DNA of 64,000 nucleotides from the NCBI GenBank assembly GCA_012295275.1, contig CM022667.1, forward strand, positions 5,244,208 to 5,308,207, read 5' to 3'. A program made the position numbers and the translations under genes. Shown in pieces: positions 49,250 through 61,061 of the stretch. Within the stretch, counting starts at the first letter, position 1, and the number at the start of each line of letters is the position of its first letter. The notes beneath the pieces were generated by a model. That model had not been told where the DNA came from and did no database searches. It worked only from the letters and a program-made list of their open reading frames with translations. Source of the stretch: Chrysomallon squamiferum. Lineage: Eukaryota; Mollusca; Gastropoda; Neomphalida; Peltospiridae.

Positions 49250-49846
49250 CTCAGTAAGAAAATAAAGGAAATGTAGAAAAAAATAAAGAAGAAAAAATAT
49301 TAAAAAGTCATAAAGTAAATATTAATATTAAAGAGTAAAATGTAGTAAAATGAATAAATAATAAAAAATACAACTGCAGTACTTTATCTATCTGTGTTCA
49401 TTAAATACACTTTATGGGGAATGTACTACGACTAACGGATCTTATCTGGTTCTGTTGGGTAAGTACAGACTAACGGAAATATTGATTAACTGAATCGTTC
49501 GATCAATTTTTGTTACATAAATACAGTTTATAGGAAACGTAGAATAACTAATGTATTTTATCTATTTGTCTTACTCAAAATACAGTTTACAGGAAACCTA
49601 GCATGACTAATGTATTTTCTGTGTTTGTGTTAGTTAAGTACAGTTTCATCAATTTTTGTTACATAAATACAGTTTATAGGAAACGTAGCATGACTAATGT
49701 ATTTTCTTTATTTGTCTTAGTTAAGTACAGTTTACTGGAAATCCAGCTTGATTTATGTATTTTATCTACTTGAGTTAGTTAGGAACAATGTATAAGAACT
49801 ATTGTACAATTAATGTATTAATTCGACTGGGTATGATGAAACTTAC

Positions 49847-49864
49847 CCTTAGGTTTGCTGCCGG
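49847..49864 (-). CDS. 18-nt micro-exon, AGSKPK
   Basis: Identical to 34766. Confidence 0.82.
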
Positions 49865-50451
49865 CTGAAAATTATGAGGAAAAATGATAGAAATAAAGTG
49901 GAAATGATTAGAAGTTTAAAAAGAAGTAGTGATGTTACAGAAAGAAATAAAGTAAAATATATAACTTAATAATAATGAAACAAGAAAATAAATAATAAGT
50001 AATGTATATACACACATTCATATATATATATATATCTATATATATAGCAAATGTTAGAATAAGTTATGTTCAATGGTGTTTAATATGCTAAGGGTGAACT
50101 TTGTATAATCATTAATTTTGAAGTATAATTTTGTTTGTGGATAAGTTGCAGAAATTATTGAAATGAATGGCAATTCTCTAATAAAACTTAAGTGATTAAT
50201 AAAATAGTGTGAACGCTTTTGCTGTTGATGTAAAGGAAGTGAAAATCGAAATAGAATAAAACGAAAATTAAGAAAAATTAAACGCATGAGATAGAAATAA
50301 AATATTAATATAAAACAAAGAGAAAATATATTTGTTAAGTATTACGGGCAGATTGCAGTGGTAACAGCAGTATTTTACCTACCTCTGCTCGTTAAGTACA
50401 CTTTATAGGTGGTACTTACTTCCTAATTAAATTCAGTATCATGAAACTTAC

Positions 50452-50469
50452 CATCGACATCACCGGCGA
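50452..50469 (-). CDS. 18-nt micro-exon, VAGDVD
   Basis: One base different from VASDVD (AGT to GGT, Ser to Gly). Splice sites unchanged. Confidence 0.82.
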
Positions 50470-51000
50470 CTGAAAAGTAGTAGAAAGAAAATAAAAGCAA
50501 TGTTGAAACAAAGAAAGAAGGAAAAAATGTTAGAAGATTATCAAGTAAATATTAATATTCATCAAAAAAATAAAAAATAAAAAATACAGAGAAATGATTT
50601 AATAATTTATAACACAAGGACAGTACTTTTTCTATTGGTGTTTATTAAGTACTTTTAATGGGAAATGTACTATTACTCACGGATCTTATCTACTTGTTTT
50701 AGACAAGTACAGTTTATAGTGCATCTGGTTTGACTAACGCATTTTCTCTACTTATGTTAGTTAAGTATAGTTTAGTGTACATATTTATAAACTGATGTAT
50801 TTTATCAATTTGTTTTTCTAAAGTTCTTAATACAGGAAACGTAGCATGACTAAACCATTTTCGATTTTTCTCTGAGTTAAGTACACATACTGGAAATGCG
50901 ATATGACTAATAAATATTAACTACTTGAGTTAATATGTACAATTATTACGAAATTTAGTAAAACTAATGTATAAATGGGTCTGGGTATGACGAAACTTAC

Positions 51001-51018
51001 CCTGAATATTGCTGTCGT
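51001..51018 (-). CDS. 18-nt micro-exon, DDSNIQ
   Basis: Identical to 35927. Confidence 0.82.
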
Positions 51019-51688
51019 CTGAAAATATGAGGAAAAACAAAATAAATAAATGAAAAACATAAAATGTAATAGAAAATATATAGAAAGGATATTGTAGAAA
51101 ATGGTAAAATATAATAAATAAATGAACAATAAGGAAACAAGAAAATAAATCTTAACGAAAGAAGAAAAAATGCAAAAGACAAAACGACCAACAACAACAA
51201 GAAACGTTATAATATTAAAACATATTAACATTACTGATTAGGTGTATTACATTTAGGACTTTTCATTATTTATTTTCAATTACTTCTTTCTCTTTAAATT
51301 ATTATTATTGATGTTGTTGTTTTTAAGTAATAAAAGAAAATTTTATTTTATTTATTTAAGTAGTCGTGGAATAAAGCACGAAACAATTTCAAGTGCAAAG
51401 ATCAAGACTTTAGCTATTGTCTCTTAGAAAATGTACGACGTAAATTAACATTACTATCATTGTCTATATTTTTGGATAATATAATAAAAATAAAATCAAT
51501 AAATCATAAATAGACAATTAAATGGGAAAAGAAAACTTTTATAATAATATTGAACAAAATTATGGCAATCGAATAAAATAAAAATTTAGATAAATTAGAG
51601 GAATGAGATAAAATTAAAATATTAAAATAAAACTGAAAGAACAAAAAAATATATTTTGTAAAGCATGATTGAGTATGACGAAACTTAC

Positions 51689-51724
51689 CATTCGTATCAG
51701 GGAGAGGGGGTTCTGGAACGGGGG
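51689..51724 (-). CDS. 36-nt micro-exon, APVPEPPLPDTN
   Basis: Single change from 36719 (AAA to GAA, Lys to Glu), which also creates an internal tccag acceptor giving an in-phase 24-nt form. Confidence 0.75.
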
Positions 51725-52142
51725 CTTAGGAAGAGAAGAAAAGAAATGTAGAAAGAAATAAAGAAGACAAAATATTTTAAAGTCATCAAGCAAATATTAA
51801 TGTTAAAGGGTAAAATGTAGTAAAATGAATAAATAATGAAGAACACAACTGCAGTACATTATCTATTTGTGTTCATTAAATACAATTTATGGGGAATGTA
51901 CTATGACTAACGGCTCTTATCTGATTGTGTTGGGTAAGTACAGATTAACGGAACTATTGATGAACTAATGCATTTCATCCAATTCTGTTATTTAAATACA
52001 GTTTACAGGAAACGCAGCATGAATAATGTATTTTGTCTGTTTGTGTCAGTTAAGTAAAGTTTACCGGAAATGCAGTTTGACTAATATATTTTATCTACTT
52101 GAGTTCGTTAGGAACAATGTATAAGAAATGTTGTACAACTAA

Positions 52143-52182
52143 TGTATAAATAAGATATTAATGTATTAATTATATTATGAGG
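52143..52182 (-). pseudogene. Site of micro-exon loss
   Basis: Copy of the lesion at 37178. Confidence 0.5.
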
Positions 52183-52869
52183 AAAAGTTGTAGAAATAAA
52201 GTGGAAATGATTAACAGTTTAAAAAGAATTAGTGATGTTAAAAAAAAAAAAAAGTAAAATATATAACTTAATAATAATGAAACAAGAAAATAAATAATAA
52301 GGAATGTAGATATACACATTCATATATATATATATGCATAGATCAATACCGTCGACACTAAGTTATATATATATATATATATATATATATAAGAATAATA
52401 GAAGTTGTATAAAAGCCTTTCGTGTTTAATTAATAAAGTAAATTTAATTTAATTTAATTTATTTGAACGAGGAATGAAGTACGAAACAATTTCAAGTCCA
52501 GATGTCAAGATTTATCTACTGTCAGTTAAAGAATGTATGACGTAAATTAACATTACTATCATTGTCTATATTGTCTGATAATATAACAAAATAAAATAAA
52601 TAAAACATAAATAGACAATTAAATGGCATAAAAAAACATTAATAATAATATTGAAAAAATACTGAAATCGAATAAAACGAAAATTAAGAGAAATTAAACG
52701 AATGAGAAAGAAATAAAATATTAAAACAAAACTGAAAGAACGAAACAAATTGTAAAAGTTTACGAGTAGATTACAGTGGCGACAGTAGTATTTTACCTAA
52801 CTTCGTTCGTTAAGTACAGTTAATAGTTTTCACTAATTTCCTAATAAGGTTGAGTATGACGAAACTTAC

Positions 52870-52908
52870 CATGCATATCATTTCCGACTGGACCGTAGAT
52901 TGGATACT
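52870..52908 (-). CDS. 39-nt micro-exon with nested 18-nt form (VGNDMH)
   Basis: Outer acceptor tcttcctaag gives EYPIYGPVGNDMH, inner tccag gives VGNDMH (52870-52887). Paralogue of 32229 with two amino-acid changes in the shared part. Confidence 0.73.
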
Positions 52909-53358
52909 CTTAGGAAGAAAATGAAAGAAATGTAAAAGAAATAAAGAAGAACAAATATTAAAAAGTGATAAAGTAGATATTAATATTAAAGAGAAAAATG
53001 TAGTAAAATGAATTAATAATAAAGATCACAACCGCTGTATCTTCTTTATTTGCGTTCATTACGTACAATTTATGATGCATGAACTATGACTAACGGATCT
53101 TATCTGCTTGTGATGGATAAGTACAGTCTAACGGAAATATTAATTAACTGAAGCGTTTGATCAATTTTTGTTACATAAATACAGTTTATAGGAAACGTAG
53201 AATGACTAATGTATTTTCTCTATTTGTCTTAGTTAAGTACAGTTTACAGGAAATGCAGCTTGATTTATCTATTTTATCTACTTCAGTTAGTTAGGAAGAA
53301 TGCATAGGAAATGTTCCACAAGGAATGTATTAATACGACTGGGTATGATGAATCTTAC

Positions 53359-53376
53359 CGATAAGTTCGGGTCCGT
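53359..53376 (-). CDS. 18-nt micro-exon, DGPELI
   Basis: Acceptor acaaccttcag, then [G]AC GGA CCC GAA CTT ATC [G], then donor gtaagattca. An acidic version of the GPKPI module: both lysine and proline were replaced. Confidence 0.78.
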
Positions 53377-54035
53377 CTGAAGGTTGTGAGGTAAAATGAT
53401 AGAAATAAAGTGAAAATGATTAAAAGTTTTAAAAGAAATAGTGATATTATAAAAAAAAAAAGTAGAAAATATATCATAACGATAATGAAAAATAAAATAA
53501 ATAATAAGAAATGAATTTTCATGCATTCATATATCTATCTATATATATATATAGATACACACACACACACTCATATATAAATACATACACACACATAAAT
53601 ACATTATATACACAAACATATATATTGAGTAAATTTTAGAATAACTCATCTTGAATGGTATTTCATATGCTAAGTCTGAATTATATATATTAATTAATTG
53701 TGAACTATAATTTTTTGTGTGGGTAATTTGCAGAAATTATTGGAATAGATTGTAGTTCTGTTATAAAAGTAAAGAGATTAATAAAATACTATGAACGCTT
53801 TTGCTGTTTAGGTAATGGAAGCGAAAATCGAAATAGAAAAAAAATTAAATTAAAAGAAATCAAAAATATGAGAAGGAAATAAAATGTTAATATTAAACTC
53901 ATAGAGAAAATATATTTGTAAAGTATTAGGGGCAGATTGCAGTGGTAACTGCAGTATTTTACCTACCTCTGTTCGTTAAGTACACTTTATAGATGGTACT
54001 TATTTCCTAATTAGATTGAGTATCATGAAACTTAC

Positions 54036-54053
54036 CCTCGAAATCAATGGCGA
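54036..54053 (-). CDS. 18-nt micro-exon, xAIDFE
   Basis: Identical to 48508. Confidence 0.8.
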
Positions 54054-54728
54054 CTGAAAAGTTTTAGGAAGAAAATAAAACCAATGCAGAATCGAATAAA
54101 GGAGGAAAAACTGTTTAAAACTTATCAAGTAAATATTAGTATACACGAGAAAGAAGTATGTATGTCTGTATATAAATCAGTGAATGTGGATATATATTTA
54201 TATATGTAATCTGGTACGGATGGTATTTTATATCTTAACACTGAATTATATATAATAATTAATTGTGAACAATGGTTTGTGTTTTCATAAATAGCAGAAC
54301 TTATTCGAATGTATTTCATTTCTCTAATAAAACTAAGGAGAATAATAAAGTTGTATATATGCGTTTCGTGTTTTAGTAATCGAAGTAAATTTTAATTTTA
54401 TTTAGTTTAAGTAGAGTTGGAACGAAATACGAAAGAATTTCAAGTCCAATACTCAAGATTTTTTCTACTGTCTTTTAGAAAATGTATGACGTCAATTAAC
54501 ATTACTCTATTTTCAGATGATATAACAAAAATAAAATAAATAAAGCGTAAACAGACAATTAAATGGTATAAGATAACTTTTATAATAGTATTGAAAAAAG
54601 TACATGGAAATCGAATAAAATAAAATCTAAGATAAATTAAACGAATGAGAAAGAAATAAAATATCAAAATAAAACAGAAAGATCAAAAAACGTATTTGTA
54701 AAGGACGATTGAGAATGTCCAAACTTAC

Positions 54729-54767
54729 TTTCCGGTTCATCGTCGTCTGGAAAGGGGAGTGTATAGA
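54729..54767 (-). CDS. 39/18-nt micro-exon, DDDEPE
   Basis: GAT to GAA change relative to DDDDPE keeps the acidic charge; short form 54729-54746. Confidence 0.75.
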
Positions 54768-55306
54768 CTCAGTAAGAAAATAAAGGAAATGTAGAAACAA
54801 ATAAAGAAGAAAAAATATTAAAAAGTCATAAAGTAAATATTAATATTCAAGAGTAAAATGTAGTAAAATGAATAAATAATAAAAAATACAACTGCAGTAC
54901 TTTATCTATCTGTGTTCATTAAATACACTTTATGGGGAATGTACTACGACTAACGGATCTTATCTGATTCTGTTGGGTAAGTACAGACTAACGGAAATAT
55001 TGATAAACTAATACATTTGATCTATTTGTCTTACTCAAAATACAGTTTACAGGAAACCTAGCATGACTGATGTATTTTGTATGTTTGTGTTAGTTAAGTA
55101 CAGTTTCATCAATTTTTGTTACATAAATACAGTTTATAGGAAACGTAGCATGACTAATCTATTTTCTCTATTTGTCTTAGTTAAGTACAGTTTACAGGAA
55201 ATGCAGCTTGACTAATATATTTTATCTTCTTGAGTTAGTTAGGAACAATGTATAAGAACTATTGTACAATTAATGTATTAATTCGACTGGGTATGATGAA
55301 ACTTAC

Positions 55307-55324
55307 CCTTAGGTTTGCTGCCGG
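55307..55324 (-). CDS. 18-nt micro-exon, AGSKPK
   Basis: Identical to 34766. Confidence 0.82.
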
Positions 55325-55911
55325 CTGAAAATTATGAGGAAAAATGATAGAAATAAAGTGGAAATGATTAAAAGTTTAAAAAGAAGTAGTGATGTTACAG
55401 AAACAAAATAAAGTAAAATTTAACTTAATAATAATGAAACAAGGAAATAAATAATAAGTAATGTATATACACACATTCATATATGAGTATATGTATATGT
55501 ATAGTAAATGTTAGAATTATTTATGTTCAATGGTATTTAATATGCTAAGTGTGAACTTTTATATCATAATTAATTGTGACGTATAATTTTGTTTGTGGAT
55601 AAGTTGCAGAAATTATTGGAATGAATTGCAGATCTCTAATAAAAGTAAAGAGATTAATAAAACAGTGTGATCGGTTTTGCTGTTGAGGTAAAGGAAGTGA
55701 AAATCGAAATAGAATAAAACGAAAATTAAGAAAAATTAAACGAATGAAATAGAAATAAAATATTGATATAAAACTGAAAGAGAAAATATATTTGTTAAGT
55801 ATTACGGGCAGATTGCAGTGGTAACAGCAGTATTTTACTTACCTCTGCTCGTTAAGTACACTTTATAGGTGGTACTTATTTCCTAATTAAATTAAGTATC
55901 ATGAAACTTAC

Positions 55912-55929
55912 CATCGACATCACTGGCGA
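55912..55929 (-). CDS. 18-nt micro-exon, VASDVD
   Basis: Standard exon; acceptor ctaaaacttttcag. Last intact VASDVD in the high-coordinate direction. Confidence 0.83.
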
Positions 55930-56609
55930 CTGAAAAGTTTTAGAAAGAAAATAAAAACAATGCAGAAACGAATAAAGACGGAAAAATTGTTTTAAACTGA
56001 TCAAGTTAATATTAATATTCATGAGAAAAATATGTGTGTCTATGTATAATTCAGTAATTGTGGATGTATAATATATATATAATCCAGTATTGGTGGTATT
56101 TTATATGTTAATGCTGAATTATATATAATAATTGACATTGAACTATTATTTATGTGTGGATAAATAGCAGAACTTATTCGAATGTATTGCATTTCTCTAA
56201 TAAAACTAAGATAAGTAATAAAGTTGTATAAACGCGTTTAGTGTTTTAGTAATCGAAGTACAATTTAATTTTATTTAGTTTAAGTAGAGTTGGAATGAAA
56301 TACAAAATAATTCCCAGTCCAGATGTCAAGATTTTATCTATTGTCACTTAGAAAATGTATCACGTAAATTAACATTACTATCATTGTCTGTATTTTCTGA
56401 CCGTATAACAAAAATAAAATCAATAAGTCATAAATAGACAATTAGATGGCGTAATAAAACTTTTATAATAATATGGAAATAATTATGGAAATCGAATAAA
56501 ATAAAATTATGATAAATTAAACGAATGAGAAAGAAATAAAATATTAAAACAAAACTGAAAGAACAAAAAAAAATATTTATAAAACTTGATTAAGTATGCA
56601 GAAAGGTAC

Positions 56610-56654
56610 TTTCCCTAAGATGGGGAAGGTTGCGTATATCGGGTTAGGTAAGGA
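56610..56654 (-). pseudogene. Dead 45-nt micro-exon (in-frame stop, weak donor)
   Basis: Aligns over its length with 58208, but phase 1 reads TC CTT ACC TAA, an early stop, and the donor is gtacct instead of gtaagt. Inclusion would truncate the protein. Confidence 0.65.
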
Positions 56655-56909
56655 CTTATGAAGAAAATGAAAAAAGTGTAGAAGGAAATAAAGAAGAACT
56701 AATGTATTTCTTCTATTTGTCTTACTGAAATACAGTTTGCAGGAAACGTAGCAACACGAATGTGTTTTCTCTATTTGTGTTAGTTAAGTACAATTTACAG
56801 GAAAGGCAGTTTTACTAATATATTTTATCTACTCGAGTTTGTTAGGAACTATGTATAAGAAATGTTGTACAACTAATATATTAATAAAACTAAGTATGAC
56901 GAAACTTAC

Positions 56910-56927
56910 CGTTATATTTGATGCCGG
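56910..56927 (-). CDS. 18-nt micro-exon, AGIKYN
   Basis: [G]CC GGC ATC AAA TAT AAC [G] between taatattcag and gtaagtttcg; homologous to AGSKPK. Confidence 0.8.
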
Positions 56928-57495
56928 CTGAATATTATGAGCAAAAATGATAGAAATGATTTAAAGTTTAAAAAGAAGTAGTGATGTTATAGAAACAAAA
57001 TAAAGTAAAATATATAACTTAATAATAATGAAACAAGAAAATCAATAATAAGTAATGTATATACACACATTCATATATATGTCTATAGTAAAGGTTTGAA
57101 TAATTTATGTTCAATGGTATTTAATATGCTAAGGGTGAAGTTTTATGTAATCATTAATTGTGAAGTATAATTTTGTTTCTGGATAAGTTGCATAAATTAT
57201 TGGAATGAATTGCAGATCTCTAATAAAAGTAAAGAGATTAATAAAATACTGTGATCGCTTTTGCTGTTGATGTAAAGAAAGTGAAAATCGAAATAGAATA
57301 AAACGAAAATTAAGAAAAATTAAACGAATGAGATAGAAATAAAATATTAATATAAAACTGAAAGAGAAAATATATTTGTTAAGTATTAGGGGCAGATTGC
57401 AGTGGTAACAGCAGTATTTTACCTACCTCTGCTCGTTAAGTACACTTTATAGGTGGTACTTATTTCTTAATTAGATTTAGTATCATGAAACTTAC

Positions 57496-57513
57496 CTTCG
57501 TCATGAACCCCGA
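57496..57513 (-). CDS. 18-nt micro-exon, xGVHDE
   Basis: TCGGGGTTCATGACGAAG between acttttcag and gtaagtttca. Upstream 58208 ends in A, so the first residue is predicted Ile in that junction. Confidence 0.8.
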
Positions 57514-58207
57514 CTGAAAAGTGTTAGAAAGGAAATAAAAGCAATGCAGAAACGAATAAAGACGTACATTTTTTTAAAAACATCTGAAGTAAATATTAAT
57601 ATTCACGAGAAAGAAATAAGTTTGTCTAGGTATAAATCAGTAATTGTGGATGTATAATATAAATATATATATGTATATCATCTAGTATCGGTGGTATTTT
57701 ATATGTTAAGGCTGAATTATACATAATAATTGATTGTGAACTATAATTTGTGTGTGGATAAATAGCAGAACTTATTCGAATGTATTGCATTTCTCTAATA
57801 AAACTAAGAAGAGTAATAAAGTTGTATAAGCGCGTTTCGTGTTTTAGTAATCGAAGTACAATTTAACTTTATTTAGTTTAAGTAGAGTTGGAATGAACTA
57901 CGAAATAATTTCAAGTCCAGATGTCAAGATTTTATCTATTGTCACTTAGAAAATGTATCACGTAAATTAACATTACTATCATTGTCTGTATTTTCTGATA
58001 GTATAACAAAAATAAAATCAAAAATCATAAATAGACAATTAAATGGCGTAATAAAACTTTTATAATAATATGGAAACAGTTATGGAAATCGAATAAAATA
58101 AAATTAAGATAAATTAAACGATTCAGAAAGAAGTAAAATATTAAAAGAAAACTGAAAGAACAAAAACAAAATATTTATAAAACTTGATTAAGTATGACGA
58201 AACTTAC

Positions 58208-58252
58208 TTTCATTAAGAGGGGGAAGGTTGTCTATATCGGGTTGTGTAAGGA
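58208..58252 (-). CDS. 45-nt micro-exon, VLTQPDIDNLPPLNE
   Basis: Acceptor tcttcctaag, 45 nt open in phase 1, ending GAA [A], then donor gtaagtttcg. It occupies the same position in its repeat as the 36-nt proline exons and keeps the LPPL core. Confidence 0.76.
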
Positions 58253-58707
58253 CTTAGGAAGAAAATAAAATAAATGTAGAAAGAAATAAAGAAGAAAAGA
58301 TATTAAAAAGTCATAAAGTAAATATTAATATTAAAGTGTAAAATGTAGTAAAATGAATAAATAATAAAGAACACAATGGCAGTACTTTATCTGTTTGTAT
58401 TCATTAAATACAATTTATGGGGAATGTACTATGACTAAGATACTAATCTTATCTGGTTGTGTTGAGTAAATACAGTCTAACGGAAATATTGATTAACTAA
58501 TGCATTTCATCTATTTGTCTTACTGAAATACAGTTTGCAGGAAACGTAGCAACACTAATGTGTTTTCTCTGTTTGTGTTAGTTAAGTACAATTTACAGGA
58601 AAGGCAGTTTTACTAATATATTTTATCTACCCGAGTTTGTTAGGAACTATGTATAAGAAATGTTGTACAACTAATATATTAATAAAACTAAGTATGACGA
58701 AAGTTAC

Positions 58708-58725
58708 CGTTAAGTTTGATGCCGG
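58708..58725 (-). CDS. 18-nt micro-exon, AGIKLN
   Basis: CCGGCATCAAACTTAACG. The donor is gtaact, weaker than gtaagt in its sister at 60518. Confidence 0.74.
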
Positions 58726-59305
58726 CTGAAAATTATGAGCAAAAATGATAGAAATAAAGTGGAAATGATTAAAAGTTTAAAAAGAAGTAGTGATGTGAAA
58801 GAAAAAAAAATAAAGTAAAATATACAACTTAATAATAATGAAACAAGAAAATAAATAATAAGTAATGTATATACACACATTCATATATATGTCTATAGTA
58901 AAGGTTTGAATAATTTATGTTCAATGGTATTTAATATGTTAAGGGTGAAGTTTTATGTAATCATTAATTGTGAAGTATAATTTTGTTTGTGGATAAGTTG
59001 CATAAATTATTGGAATGAATTGCAGATCTCTAATAAAAGTAAAGAGATTAATAAAATAGTGTGATCGCTTTTGCTGTTGATGTAAAGGAAGTGAAAATCG
59101 AAATAGAATAAAACGAAAATTAAGAAAAATTAAACGAATGAGATAGAAATAAAATATTAATATAAAACTGAAAGAGAAAATATATTTGTTAAGTATTACG
59201 GGCAGATTGCAGTGGTAACAGCAGTATTTTATTTACCTCTGCTCGTTAAGTACACTTTATAGGTGGTACTTATTTCTTAATTAGATTTAGTATCATGAAA
59301 CTTAC

Positions 59306-59323
59306 CTTCGTCATGAACCCCGA
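59306..59323 (-). CDS. 18-nt micro-exon, xGVHDE
   Basis: Identical to 57496, 1810 bp away. Confidence 0.8.
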
Positions 59324-60017
59324 CTGAAAAGTGTTAGAAAGGAAATAAAAGCAATGCAGAAACGAATAAAGACGTACATTTTTTAAAAAACATCTGAAGT
59401 AAATATTAATATTCATGAGAAAGAAATAAGTTTGTCTATGTATAAATCAGTAATTGTGGATGTATAATATAAATATATATATGTATATCATCTAGTATCG
59501 GTGGTATTTTATATGTTAAGGCTGAATTATACATAATAATTGATTGTGAGCTATAATTTGTGTGTGGATAAATAGCAGAACTTATTCGAATGTATTGCAT
59601 TTCTCTAATAAAACTAAGAAGAGTAATTAAGTTGTATAAGCGCGTTTCGTGTTTTAGTAATCGAAGTACAATTTAACTTTATTTAGTTTAAGTAGAGTTG
59701 GAATGAACTACGAAATAATTTCAACTCCAGATGTCAAGATTTTATCTATTGTCACTTAGAAAATATATCACGTAAATTAACATTACTATCATTGTCTGTA
59801 TTTTCTGATAGTATAACAAAAATAAAATCAAAAATCATAAATAGACAATTAAATGGCGTAATAAATCTTTTATAATAATATGGAAACAGTTATGGAAATT
59901 GAATAAAATAAAATTAAGATAAATTAAACGATTCAGAAAGAAGTAAAATATTAAAACAAAACTGAAAGAACAACATTTTTTTTTTTATAAAACTTGATTA
60001 AGTATGACGAAACTTAC

Positions 60018-60062
60018 TTTCATTAAGAGGGGGAAGGTTGTCTATATCGGGTTGTGTAAGGA
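60018..60062 (-). CDS. 45-nt micro-exon, VLTQPDIDNLPPLNE
   Basis: Identical to 58208, 1810 bp away. Confidence 0.76.
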
Positions 60063-60517
60063 CTTAGGAAGAAAATAAAATAAATGTAGAAAGAAATAAA
60101 GAAGAAAAGATATTAAAAAGTCATAAAGTAAATATTAATATTAAAGTGTAAAATGTAGTAAAATGAATAAATAATAAAGAACACAATGGCAGTACTTTAT
60201 CTGTTTGTATTCATTAAATACAATTTATGGGGAATGTACTATGACTAAGATACTAATCTTATCTGGTTGTGTTGAGTAAATACAGTCTAACGGAAATATT
60301 GATTAACTAATGCATTTCATCTATTTGTCTTACTGAAATACAGTTTGCAGGAAACGTAGCAACACTAATGTGTTTTCTCTGTTTGTGTTAGTTAAGTACA
60401 ATTTACAGGAAAGGCAGTTTTACTAATATATTTTATCTACTCGAGTTTGTTACGGACTATGTATAAGAAATGTTGTACAACTAATATATTAATAAAACTA
60501 AGTATGACGAAACTTAC

Positions 60518-60535
60518 CGTTCAGTTTGATGCCGG
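60518..60535 (-). CDS. 18-nt micro-exon, AGIKLN
   Basis: CCGGCATCAAACTGAACG; a synonymous difference (CTT/CTG) from 58708, with the full gtaagt donor. Confidence 0.8.
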
Positions 60536-60688
60536 CTGAAAATTATGAGCAAAAATGATAGAAATAAAGTGGAAATGATTGAAAGTTGAAAAAGAAGTAG
60601 TGATGTTAAAGAAAGAAATAAAGTAAAATATTTAACTTAATAATAATGAAACAAGAAAATAAATAATAAGTAATGTATATACACATTC

Positions 60689-60725
<37 letters not shown>

Positions 60726-61043
60726 CAAATGTTAGAATAATTTATGTTCAATGGTATTTAATATGCTAAGGGTGAAGTTTTATGTAATCATTAATTGTGA
60801 AGTATAATTTTGTTTCTGGATAAGTTGCATAAATTATTGGAATGAATTGCAGATCTCTAATAAAAGTAAAGAGATTAGTAAAATACATAGCTTTTGCTGT
60901 TGATGTAAAGGAAGTGAAAATCGAAATAGAATAAAACGAAAATTAAGAAAAATTAAACGAATGAAATAGAAATAAAATATTAATATAAAACTGAAAGAAA
61001 ATGTATTTGTTAAGTATTACGGGAATATTGGAATGAAACTTAT

Positions 61044-61061
61044 CATCGACATCACTGGCGA
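61044..61061 (-). pseudogene. VASDVD micro-exon with dead donor (GT to AT)
   Basis: The exon TCGCCAGTGATGTCGATG and acceptor are perfect, but the donor is ataagt. Loss must be recent since nothing else has drifted. Confidence 0.65.

Larger units (their letters stand above)
36719..56609 (-). repeat. 4.6-kb seven-exon higher-order repeat, four copies
   Basis: Copies begin at the proline-rich exons 36719, 41298, 45878 and 51689. The first two match at period 4578-4581 for every exon. The third has an extra 1.18-kb unit (47059), giving 5.81 kb. The fourth carries a 39-nt exon at 52870. A diverged relative lies at 32229-36718. Confidence 0.85.
57496..61043 (-). repeat. 1.81-kb three-exon tandem duplication
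   Basis: GVHDE, VLTQPDIDNLPPLNE and AGIKLN exons recur exactly 1810 bp apart (57496/59306, 58208/60018, 58708/60518) with only scattered differences, so the duplication is young. The repeat continues leftward to about 56.7 kb. Confidence 0.85.

Noticed and set aside
35843-51231. A 104-codon open frame repeated at 35843, 40525, 45106 and 50917 (minus)
   Set aside because: It is intron read through a micro-exon in the wrong frame (QTTAIFR instead of DDSNIQ). Its recurrence simply follows the 4.6-kb repeat.
37420-53526. 78-79-codon frames repeated at 37420, 41998, 47760 and 53287 (minus)
   Set aside because: Hydrophobic F/I/L/Y-rich translation of AT-rich pyrimidine tracts with no start context. 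It spans a micro-exon with its splice sites, so it is intronic readthrough.
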